Assembly (NCBI GenBank): GCA_023430545.1 | Contig: JAEZAF010000097.1 | Span: 1-10,867, forward strand | Source of the DNA: Chloroflexota bacterium | GTDB taxonomy: Bacteria; Chloroflexota; Anaerolineae; Aggregatilineales; Phototrophicaceae | Direction: 5' to 3' | Length of the DNA stretch: 10,867 nucleotides | In this document: in pieces, positions 1 through 5,476 of the stretch | Position numbering within the stretch: the first letter of the stretch is position 1 | How the letters are laid out: every line of letters begins with the position of its first letter | The notes under the pieces: model-generated | Database searches by the model: none | Told to the model about the DNA's origin: nothing | The model's input: only the letters and a program-made list of their open reading frames with translations | Program-made: the position numbers and the translations under genes

Positions 1-2
1 TC

Positions 3-599
3 GGCCAGATCTTCCTTGTCCCCCCGCACGCCGGGACGTATACCCCGACCCCCTTACCGCCCGGTGTCACGCTGACAGCATCCAACACACCAGACCCAAC
101 CACGCCGACGCCTGAAAGTCCGATCGGCCTGCCCGGTGACGGCACTGTCCCACTGGTTGAACCGCCGGGTGAACAACCATCAGGCGAGCAACCGACCATC
201 ACACCGACTTATGATCTCTCGATCCTGACGCAGATCGCCATCGCCAAAACTGACACCGCGCTGACACCGGTCTCGCTGCCGACGCAGGTCGTCGCTCCGC
301 AGATTGCCACCGCCGCTTCGATCCCGATCAACCTGCCGGATTATGTCGTCACACCGTCGCCGACCCCCACCACCGATCCTGCCCTGATCGCTGCCGGTCT
401 TGAGGGGACTGCCGTTCAGGTCGCGCAGGTCAATGTCGCTGATCCGAACGCTGCCGGAGCCGCAGGGACTGTCCCGCAGCAGGTGATCATCGTCCGCGAG
501 AGCAGCACTTCACCCTGGCTGATTGCCGCCGTGGTCCTTCAGGGCCTGATTATCATTGCGGCCAGCGTCGAGTTCTTCCGCCGCCTGCGGAGCAAGTAG
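3..599 (+). CDS. 3' part of a Pro/Thr-rich protein with a C-terminal membrane anchor
   Basis: An open frame enters from the left edge (codon phase starts at base 3) and ends at TAG 597-599, giving the last 198 residues of a longer protein. No start codon is claimed because the 5' end lies outside the window. The visible part is low-complexity and rich in Pro, Thr, Ala, Val and Gln, with TPTP/PTP linkers near the beginning and again as TPSPTPTT around residue 120. It has no recognisable catalytic motif. Near the C-terminus, the segment from SSTSPWLIAAVVLQ to about IIIAASVEFF is a single hydrophobic membrane span followed by a basic tail (RRLRSK). This predicts an extracytoplasmic disordered stalk with a short cytoplasmic end. 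P/T-rich stalks of this kind are common in Chloroflexota surface proteins. The function must be read from the missing N-terminal part. Confidence 0.8.
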   Translation, partial: GQIFLVPPHAGTYTPTPLPPGVTLTASNTPDPTTPTPESPIGLPGDGTVPLVEPPGEQPSGEQPTITPTYDLSILTQIAIAKTDTALTPVSLPTQVVAPQIATAASIPINLPDYVVTPSPTPTTDPALIAAGLEGTAVQVAQVNVADPNAAGAAGTVPQQVIIVRESSTSPWLIAAVVLQGLIIIAASVEFFRRLRSK

Positions 600-611
600 T
601 CCGCAACAATA

Positions 612-650
612 AAGGGCGTCCAGACATCAGAAGGATGCCATGCCGCCCTT
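612..650. terminator. Possible hairpin terminator after the P/T-rich gene
   Basis: A perfect 7-bp inverted repeat, AAGGGCG (612-618) and CGCCCTT (644-650), begins 12 bases after the stop codon at 599. The loop is long (25 nt) and no T-run follows on the plus strand, so it is weak as an intrinsic terminator. On the minus strand it is followed by CTTTATTGTT, slightly better for transcripts arriving from the convergent map gene. It may only be a transcript-end stem. Confidence 0.3.
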
Positions 651-670
651 GTGTGCCAGGTTAAGTCTCC

Positions 671-717
671 ACCTTCTCTTCCGCCAGTCGCTGCGCTCCG
701 AGGGAAGCGAATGAACC
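671..717 (-). repeat. Repeat family, inverted half-copy A'
   Basis: Read on the minus strand, this segment contains TTCCCTCGGAGCGCAGCGAC, which matches the core of the direct copy at 7717-7737 (TTCCCTCGGAGCGAAGCGAC) with one mismatch. It also shares GAGGGAAGcGAATGAACC (700-717) with a second inverted half-copy at 5339-5357, which has one extra G. It lies just upstream of the direct copy at 725-835, so the gap holds the family in head-to-head arrangement. No open frame here has coding character. Confidence 0.7.
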
Positions 718-724
718 ATGGCGA

Positions 725-835
725 CCTGTTTTCTCCCTTTCCCTCTGAAGGAGCGTGCGAAACGGAGTTTCGGCGGGACTGGAATGGGGGAAAGGGAAAG
801 CGGAATTTATTCCGCAGGGATAGGGGGTTACTGTC
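725..835 (+). repeat. Modular hairpin repeat, copy A
   Basis: The copy starts with CCTGTTTTCTCCC, as do the copies at 7704 and 7955. The outer stem is TCCCTTTCCC (about 734-743) against GGGAAAGGGA at the right. Inside the loop sits a small perfect hairpin, CGAAAC (758-763), loop GGA, GTTTCG (767-772). To the right of the outer stem is a second small hairpin, GCGGAAT (800-806), loop TT, ATTCCGC (809-815), identical to the one in copy D at 8052-8067. It is followed by AGGGATaGGGGG. The copy fills the gap between the convergent ends of the P/T-rich gene and map. Confidence 0.75.
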
Positions 836-836
836 C

Positions 837-1586
837 CTAATTCAGCGCCGTCACCAGAATCGGCTTGTCTTTCGTGATGATCACCGTGTGCTCGTACTGG
901 GCCGACAGGCTGCCGTCAGTGGTCTTCAGTGTCCAGTTATCATCACCGGTGATGATCCGACCGCGCCCGGTGTTCAGGAACGGTTCCAGCGTCAGCACCA
1001 TGCCTTCGCGGAGTGGAGCACGCGCCCGTGGATTGAAGAAGTTCGGCACATTGCGCGGTGATTCGTGCAGGCCACGTCCGATGCCGTGACCACCCAGTTC
1101 GCGGATGATGCTGTAGCCGCCTGCCTTGGCGACCTTTTCCACCGCCTTGCCAATCGCATACAGTGGCACACCGTCGCTGACCGCGTCAATCGCGCTGTCG
1201 AGTGCACGGCGGGTGTAATCGCAGATGCGTTCCTGCTCTACGGTACTCGGCGGCACCAGAAATGTCGCACCGGTATCGGCATAATAGCCGTCCAGTTCCG
1301 CCGAGACATCGATATTCACCATATCGCCAGCCTGCACTGCACGCGGACCGGGGATGCCGTGCGCGACTTCCTCATTGATGCTGATACAGGTGGTGCCGGG
1401 GAACTGATAGGTGATGATCGGGGCCGAGCGTGCGCCGTGCTTTTCCAGGAAATCCGCGCCGATGTCGTCCAGTTCGCGCGTCGTGATCCCCGGCTCCAGA
1501 TGCTTCGCCATGTGATGCATCGCCTGCGCACAGATCCGTCCGATCTTCATCATCCCCAGCAGGTCTTTTTCGCTTTCAATCGTCAT
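837..1586 (-). CDS. map: Type I methionine aminopeptidase
   Basis: This cytoplasmic metalloenzyme removes the initiator methionine from nascent proteins. The 249-residue product has the usual length and pita-bread-fold motifs. Compared with E. coli MAP, all metal ligands are visible: D93 (VNIDVSAELDG), D104 (YYADTG), H167 (GGHGIGRGLHE), E201 (TLEPF) and E232 (YEHT), plus the substrate-pocket histidines H76 (VAHGIPG) and H174. I chose ATG at 1586 over an in-frame TTG at 1601. An AAGGA Shine-Dalgarno lies 7 nt before the ATG, inside the five codons the longer form would add. It starts 43 bp downstream of the DUF952 gene stop on the same strand, so the two are probably co-transcribed. No motif is missing. 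It is expected to be essential if it is the only copy in the genome. Confidence 0.95.
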   Translation of the reverse strand: MTIESEKDLLGMMKIGRICAQAMHHMAKHLEPGITTRELDDIGADFLEKHGARSAPIITYQFPGTTCISINEEVAHGIPGPRAVQAGDMVNIDVSAELDGYYADTGATFLVPPSTVEQERICDYTRRALDSAIDAVSDGVPLYAIGKAVEKVAKAGGYSIIRELGGHGIGRGLHESPRNVPNFFNPRARAPLREGMVLTLEPFLNTGRGRIITGDDNWTLKTTDGSLSAQYEHTVIITKDKPILVTALN

Positions 1587-1593
1587 GTGAATA

Positions 1594-1598
1594 TCCTT
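1594..1598 (-). promoter_or_regulatory. Shine-Dalgarno that sets the map start
   Basis: Minus-strand AAGGA lies 7 nt upstream of the ATG at 1586. The upstream TTG at 1601 has no such site of its own and would translate straight through this one. Confidence 0.65.
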
Positions 1599-1629
1599 CA
1601 ATTACGCTTGTTTTACGTCAGTGTCGTGA

Positions 1630-2016
1630 CTACCGGACGCCATCCGGCAGCGTGAAATGTCCATCTTCGCCCATGGGGAAGTCATGCACCCGCACCACTG
1701 CATCCACGTTCAGCGGGCCGTACAGGTGCGGAAACAGCTCGTCGGTCTGATGCTCGGCGGGCACGGCCATATCCGGCGGCTCGTATTTCAGTTCAGACTC
1801 AAGCCGCGCCGTATCGACTTCCAGCAATATCAGTCCTGTCTGACCGGTGTAAATGGCATTTACCACCCTCAGCACCTGATCGACCGTCGAGAAATGGATG
1901 AAGCCCTGTGTTTGCAGGCTTGGTGCTTCATACCGCCCCTGACGCTGCGCGGCGTCCCAGTCGGCCTGTGCGGTGATGTGATAGATGCGGTCAATGCGAT
2001 CAGGGGAAGTGGTCAT
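1630..2016 (-). CDS. DUF952 family protein
   Basis: A 128-residue cytoplasmic protein with the DUF952 (PF06108) pattern: IYHIT at the N-terminus, GFIHFSTVDQ in the first third, then LILLEVDTARLESELKYE, and FPHLYGPLN followed by VHDFPMGEDGHFTLP at the end. From memory, solved members fall in the ADP-ribosylation fold class, but no enzymatic activity is established for the family. The glutathione-transferase label sometimes attached to it is not supported here. I chose ATG 2016 because a strong extended -10 element (2054-2062) lies between it and an upstream in-frame GTG at 2067, so a transcript from that promoter could not include the GTG. No clear Shine-Dalgarno is seen. It is the first gene of a probable unit with map, 43 bp downstream. 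Confidence 0.82.
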   Translation of the reverse strand: MTTSPDRIDRIYHITAQADWDAAQRQGRYEAPSLQTQGFIHFSTVDQVLRVVNAIYTGQTGLILLEVDTARLESELKYEPPDMAVPAEHQTDELFPHLYGPLNVDAVVRVHDFPMGEDGHFTLPDGVR

Positions 2017-2053
2017 CGTGGAGTCCGGACGATAGTCTATAAGCAGTCTGACG

Positions 2054-2062
2054 ATTATAGCA
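2054..2062 (-). promoter_or_regulatory. Extended -10 promoter for the DUF952-map unit
   Basis: The minus strand reads TGCTATAAT, a perfect TATAAT box with the TGn extension, about 38 nt upstream of the ATG at 2016. No good -35 box lies at 16-18 nt (the sequence there is TCAAAA), which fits an extended -10 promoter. Confidence 0.55.
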
Positions 2063-2120
2063 CCCACCGCGCCACATTTTGAGCGTCGAATGCTGAAGGG
2101 TTCTCTCAGTCATCCCGACG

Positions 2121-2134
2121 TATGCTATAGCATA
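2121..2134. promoter_or_regulatory. 14-bp palindrome in the divergent promoter region
   Basis: TATGCTATAGCATA is a perfect palindrome centred about 35 nt before the ATG of the WD40 gene and about 110 nt before the DUF952 start. Each strand contains TGCTATAGC, which resembles an extended -10 element. It may therefore be the WD40 promoter, an operator, or both. The WD40 gene itself has CGGAG 6 nt before its ATG. Confidence 0.4.
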
Positions 2135-2162
2135 GTTGAAACAGAATGATACGGAGTAATTC

Positions 2163-3251
2163 ATGTTCAATAAGACATTCCAAATCTTATCAGCTACCGG
2201 CGAATCGCTCCGAAGAGTATTGCTGTCCACAAGCAGAATTCTGCTCTTTACTGTGTTAGTGATATTTGCTTCCAGTATGAACCTAGCTCAGGAAAGCGTG
2301 AATACTTACATAACAGGTATCTCGTTTAGCCCAGATGGAAACCTTCTAGCGGTTGCTAGTGGTGCTGACACTGTATGCTCCACAACAGACCCATATCGTA
2401 TTAAGTTAATGAATCTAATTTTAAATAGCGAGACATGGTTTACAGGTCACTATTGTCCTGTCATCTCAGTAGATATCAACTATGATGGTACAAAGCTTGT
2501 AAGTAGTGATATTACGGGAGAAATTATTGTATGGGATCTCACCAATCAAAGTATGCTTGATCAGCGAGTTACTACTGTTGAAACTACAATGAAATGGCAT
2601 CCTACAGAAAATCTCTTGCTGGAACAAAACAAACATAGCGTTTATGTCAGTGATCTGGAGTACACTAGCCGCATGCTTAAAAAGAGTCCAAATGGCAACA
2701 TTACATATGCCGCATGGAACTCTAAAGGTAGTAAAGTTGTTTTCTCTGATGTCACTGGTGCGATCTTTATCTGGAATCCGATACTGGATACCATAGAAAA
2801 AACATTCAATATACATTCAAATGCTGTAATAACTATCGACTGGAATCCTGTCAGCCAATTGATCGCAAGCGGCGATGATAAAGGATATGTAGCAGTCTGG
2901 AATGCTTCTACCGGACAACTTGTCGCCTCACTGACTAACTCAACTCGCATCAGCGATCTGAAGTGGAATCCAAATGGTCGAGTCCTTGCAGGCGCAGGTG
3001 ACGACGGCAAAGTTTACATCTGGCATATTGAAAATTCCTTCTCTCAATCCCAACCTATCCTGAGTCAATTGACATCACACAATTATCAAGCACCTGTCTA
3101 TGCTGTTGCCTGGAGTCCAGACGGAACCAAAATCGCTTATGGCGGACAGGGTACCGGTGGGCAGAATGGCAGGGTAGAAATTTCGCCCCTCACTACACCA
3201 ACCTATACCCCAACGGCCACACCGACAAATACAAAAAATCTCCACCGCTGA
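2163..3251 (+). CDS. Exported or membrane-anchored seven-blade WD40 protein, AT-rich
   Basis: The 362-residue product starts at an ATG preceded by CGGAG at 6 nt. A basic N-region is followed by a hydrophobic segment at about residues 25-40 (ILLFTVLVIFASSM), which acts as a signal peptide or anchor. Seven WD40-like units then follow at about residues 48-83, 96-126, 138-165, 178-205, 218-247, 260-288 and 309-341, with repeated phrases such as FSPDGNLLAV, IIVWDL, IFIWNP, VAVWNA, VYIWHI and WSPDGTKIA. These form a complete propeller, so the likely role is protein binding or scaffolding; no enzyme domain is seen. A P/T linker (TTPTYTPTATPTNT) starts near residue 344 and stops abruptly after KNLHR. 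Those last codons lie in the terminator hairpin of the convergent ABC gene. The gene is clearly AT-richer than its neighbours: 22 G/C of 60 in 2521-2580, against 39 of 60 in 9901-9960. Recent transfer or 3' truncation is possible. Confidence 0.85.
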   Translation: MFNKTFQILSATGESLRRVLLSTSRILLFTVLVIFASSMNLAQESVNTYITGISFSPDGNLLAVASGADTVCSTTDPYRIKLMNLILNSETWFTGHYCPVISVDINYDGTKLVSSDITGEIIVWDLTNQSMLDQRVTTVETTMKWHPTENLLLEQNKHSVYVSDLEYTSRMLKKSPNGNITYAAWNSKGSKVVFSDVTGAIFIWNPILDTIEKTFNIHSNAVITIDWNPVSQLIASGDDKGYVAVWNASTGQLVASLTNSTRISDLKWNPNGRVLAGAGDDGKVYIWHIENSFSQSQPILSQLTSHNYQAPVYAVAWSPDGTKIAYGGQGTGGQNGRVEISPLTTPTYTPTATPTNTKNLHR

Positions 3252-3263
3252 GGATGGAGATTT
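3233..3263 (-). terminator. Intrinsic terminator of the ABC exporter gene
   Basis: A perfect 9-bp inverted repeat, AAATCTCCA (3236-3244) and TGGAGATTT (3255-3263), can be extended by CC/GG. On the minus strand the stem is followed by a run of six T (3233-3238). It begins 23 nt after the ABC stop codon at 3287, which is canonical placement. The stop codon of the convergent WD40 gene (TGA 3249-3251) lies inside the loop, so the hairpin may also help end plus-strand transcription. Confidence 0.85.
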
Positions 3264-3286
3264 AGAGGCTATTGATCTGATCTGCC

Positions 3287-5023
3287 TCAGAACTTTAACT
3301 GCATGTTGTACAGGCTGGCGAAGACTCTATCCTGTGACAGCAGTTCGTCATGCGTGCCCTGTTCATCGACGCCGTTATCCGTCAGCACGATAATGCGCTG
3401 TGCGTTCCGCACCGTAGACAGCCGATGCGCGATCACCAGCGTCGTCCGGTTGTGGATCAGCGCTTCCAGCGCCTCGCGCACGGCGCTTTCGCTTTCGTTG
3501 TCCAGCGAACTGGTCGCCTCATCCAGAATCAGAATCGGCGGATTCTTCAGGAATACGCGGGCGATGCTCAGACGCTGCTTCTGCCCGCCGGAGAGCTTCA
3601 CCCCGCGCTGGCCGATGTCCGTATCATAGCCGTTCGGCAGCTTCGTGATGAATTCATGCGCATTCGCTTTGATCGCCGCATCGACGATCTCCTCGCGGGT
3701 GGCGTGCGGCTTGCCGTAGCGGATATTCTCGGCCACCGTCCCGGCAAACAGATACACATCCTGCTGCACGATACCGATATTCCGCCGCAGTGACCGCAGC
3801 GTCACCTCGCGGATATCCACGCCGTCGATCAGAATCTGCCCCTCGGAGACCTCGTAAAAGCGCGGGATCAGCGAACACAGCGTCGTCTTGCCCACGCCGG
3901 ATGATCCCACCAGCGCAACGTATTCCCCTGAACTGATCTTCAGCGTGATGTTCTTCAGCACATCCTGATGCTCCTTCCGGTAGCGGAAGCTCACATCACG
4001 GAACTCGATATCCCCCTGAACCTCGCCCAGATCGACGGCATCCGGCGCATCCTGAATATCCGGTTCGACTTCGAGGATCTCCATAAAGCGGATGAAGCCG
4101 GTAAAGCCTTCCTGATACAGCCGTGCGAGGTTCACCACGCGCCGAATCGGTTCCGTCAGGATGCCGACACACAGCAGGAAGGTCACCAGCTCCGGCAGCG
4201 CCAGTGAGCCATTCACAATCGCCGCGCCGCCAAACACGACCACCGCAATTGTGATCAGATGGGTTGAGATCAGCATCCCGCTGTAGAAGTACCCTTCGCT
4301 GCGGTAGCCATCGCGGCGGCTGTCCAGGAAGCGTCGGTTTTGATACGCGAACTTCTGCTGCTCGACATCTTCATTGGTGAACGACTTCACCACACGGATA
4401 CCCGCCAGCGAGTCTTCCACCTGCGCGTTGACATCACCGATGCGTTCCTTGCTGCGGCGCAGGGCGATATTCATCCGCCGGTTGAAGTAAAACGCGTACA
4501 GCGCCATAAACGGCAGAAACAGGAAGATGATCAGCGTCAGTTGGACGTTGAGGCTCAGCAGGATGATCAGCACGCCGATCCCCTGAAGCACGGCAATCGC
4601 CAGATCTTCCGGCCCGTGATGGTACAGCTCAGACAGCCAGAACAGGTCATTCGTCAGCCGCGACATCAACTGGCCGGTTTTCTGCTCATCGTAAAAGCTG
4701 AACGACAGCTTCTGGTAATGCTCGAACAGCTCAGTGCGCATATCGCTTTCCATCCGCGCACCCATCAAGTGCCCCTGATAGTCCACGAACATATTGCACA
4801 GCGCATGGATGATGACCAGCACCACCATCCCCGCGCCCACCGTATAAATCTGGGACAGGGCATCCGGCTGGCTTCCGTCCAGCAGATTTTCAGTGATGTA
4901 CTGGATACCCAGCGGCAGCAGCAGCGTCACGATCGAGACGATCAGCGCGCACGCCATATCGGCCATCAGCAGGCCGCGATAGGGTTTATAGTAGGAGAAG
5001 AATTTCTTGAGTCGGGGATTCAC
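3287..5023 (-). CDS. ABC exporter half-transporter (MsbA/LmrA-like, TMD-NBD)
   Basis: A 578-residue fused membrane and ATPase protein of the type IV (exporter) fold. It presumably acts as a dimer in the cytoplasmic membrane, moving a lipid, peptide or drug outward; the substrate cannot be read from sequence. About six membrane segments fall at residues 18-42, 60-80, 141-160, 162-181, 248-271 and 277-296. The nucleotide-binding domain is complete: Walker A GSSGVGKT (373-380), Q-loop IVQQD (418-422), signature LSGGQ (477-481), Walker B ILILDEA (497-503) with catalytic E502, D-loop SSLD (505-508) and switch H533 (IAHRLS). Intact residues throughout allow a homodimer. The start is GTG at 5023, preceded by GAGGAG at 5 nt. 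The gene has its own candidate promoter (5140-5168) and terminator (3233-3263), so it is probably monocistronic apart from a short upstream ORF. Confidence 0.93.
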   Translation of the reverse strand: MNPRLKKFFSYYKPYRGLLMADMACALIVSIVTLLLPLGIQYITENLLDGSQPDALSQIYTVGAGMVVLVIIHALCNMFVDYQGHLMGARMESDMRTELFEHYQKLSFSFYDEQKTGQLMSRLTNDLFWLSELYHHGPEDLAIAVLQGIGVLIILLSLNVQLTLIIFLFLPFMALYAFYFNRRMNIALRRSKERIGDVNAQVEDSLAGIRVVKSFTNEDVEQQKFAYQNRRFLDSRRDGYRSEGYFYSGMLISTHLITIAVVVFGGAAIVNGSLALPELVTFLLCVGILTEPIRRVVNLARLYQEGFTGFIRFMEILEVEPDIQDAPDAVDLGEVQGDIEFRDVSFRYRKEHQDVLKNITLKISSGEYVALVGSSGVGKTTLCSLIPRFYEVSEGQILIDGVDIREVTLRSLRRNIGIVQQDVYLFAGTVAENIRYGKPHATREEIVDAAIKANAHEFITKLPNGYDTDIGQRGVKLSGGQKQRLSIARVFLKNPPILILDEATSSLDNESESAVREALEALIHNRTTLVIAHRLSTVRNAQRIIVLTDNGVDEQGTHDELLSQDRVFASLYNMQLKF

Positions 5024-5047
5024 ATTTGCTCCTCAGATCGGTTAGTT

Positions 5048-5101
5048 TCAACAGCAGTACTCCTCGTTCACGATCACGATCATGGTCGCAAAAGCCGGCA
5101 T
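5048..5101 (-). CDS. Candidate 17-codon leader ORF upstream of the ABC gene
   Basis: The ATG at 5101 is preceded by a strong AAGGAGA with GGAG 8 nt away, stronger than most sites in the window. It opens a short frame, MPAFATMIVIVNEEYCC, ending at TGA 5048-5050, 24 nt before the ABC GTG start. It lies between the candidate promoter (5140-5168) and the ABC gene, so it would be in the 5' leader. The peptide is short, hydrophobic in the middle and ends Tyr-Cys-Cys. It could be a regulatory leader, a coupling ORF, or a remnant. No attenuator hairpin was found between it and the ABC start. Coding status rests only on the ribosome site and position. Confidence 0.3.
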   Translation of the reverse strand: MPAFATMIVIVNEEYCC

Positions 5102-5139
5102 GATGTTTTCTCCTTTCCTTATCTGAGCAGATCACAGTT

Positions 5140-5168
5140 ATTCTATACGGGTCACAACAGACCAGCAA
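5140..5168 (-). promoter_or_regulatory. Candidate sigma-70-type promoter of the ABC gene
   Basis: On the minus strand TTGCTG (5168-5163) is followed after 17 nt by TAGAAT (5145-5140). This places the transcript start near 5133, about 32 nt before the leader ORF and 110 nt before the ABC start. The match is good but unproven in this phylum. Confidence 0.45.
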
Positions 5169-5218
5169 GATCCAAAAATACAGGCCTGCTATTGTCCCTG
5201 AGCGATACACAAAATGAG

Positions 5219-5238
5219 GGGCCGGATTCTTCCGGCCC
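5219..5238 (-). terminator. GC-rich hairpin separating the FG-GAP and ABC units
   Basis: A perfect 8-bp stem, GGGCCGGA (5219-5226), loop TTCT, TCCGGCCC (5231-5238), is extendable by a G-U and an A-T pair. On the minus strand it is followed by CTCATTTTG, a short T-run. Its position just upstream of the ABC promoter would block read-through from the FG-GAP gene. On the plus strand it is followed by TTACTT. Confidence 0.45.
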
Positions 5239-5250
5239 TTACTTAAGCCA

Positions 5251-5283
5251 TTTACATGTCAAAGCAGGAGTAAATCAGGCCAT
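5251..5283 (+). repeat. 33-bp dispersed near-repeat, copy 1
   Basis: This matches 8343-8375 at 26 of 33 positions without gaps, including TTTACAT, AAGCAGG and TAAATCAG. In one plus-strand frame both copies read like LH(V/I)(K/E)AG(V/L)NQ, but neither is part of a longer credible gene. Both copies lie beside members of the hairpin repeat family. Confidence 0.45.
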
Positions 5284-5325
5284 CGCTGCCCCCATCCGCC
5301 ACACACTGCCGACGGGAAGAGTATC

Positions 5326-5357
5326 TATCGTTCGCTCTGAGGGAAGGGGAATGAACC
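5326..5357 (-). repeat. Repeat family, inverted half-copy B'
   Basis: GAGGGAAGGgGAATGAACC (5339-5357) matches the inverted half-copy at 700-717 apart from one extra G, and CGTTCGCTCTGAGGGAAGG is an inverted version of the CCTTCCCTCGGAG core. As with A', it directly precedes a direct copy (5374-5468). Confidence 0.6.
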
Positions 5358-5373
5358 CACTCACACACAAAAG

Positions 5374-5468
5374 TCCTTCCCTCGGAGTGAGCTTGCGAAC
5401 GAGTGGGGGAAGGATTTAGGATGGGGGGTCTTTTCTGCCGCGAAATCCCTTAATTTGGTGCATATAGG
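5374..5468 (+). repeat. Modular hairpin repeat, copy B (no right-hand small hairpin)
   Basis: The outer stem TCCTTCCC (5374-5381) pairs perfectly with GGGAAGGA (5407-5414). The loop begins CTCGGAG, like copies C and D. It is followed directly by TTTAGGATGGGGGGTCTTTTC, without the small hairpin that copies A, C and D carry at this point. The tail CTTAATTTGGTGCATA corresponds to the CTTAACTTGCTGCGCA tail of copy D. The copy ends 8 bp before the stop codon of the FG-GAP gene, so it is part of that gene's 3' region. With the hairpin, half-copy and near-repeat above, it accounts for most of 5219-5476. Confidence 0.7.
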
Positions 5469-5476
5469 GTTGGACC

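Noticed and set aside
651..1061. 136-codon open frame on the plus strand
   Set aside because: It is made of repeat copies A'/A and then the antisense of map. Its SLPPVAALRGK peptide reappears from another repeat copy on the other strand.
2017..2067. Longer DUF952 start at GTG 2067
   Set aside because: A perfect extended -10 element lies inside the added codons, and the added residues are not part of the family pattern.
4340..5419. 359-codon plus-strand frame opposite the ABC gene
   Set aside because: It is antisense to a gene with every ABC motif. The product is rich in His, Arg and Gln, as expected from a shadow frame, and it runs into repeat copy B.
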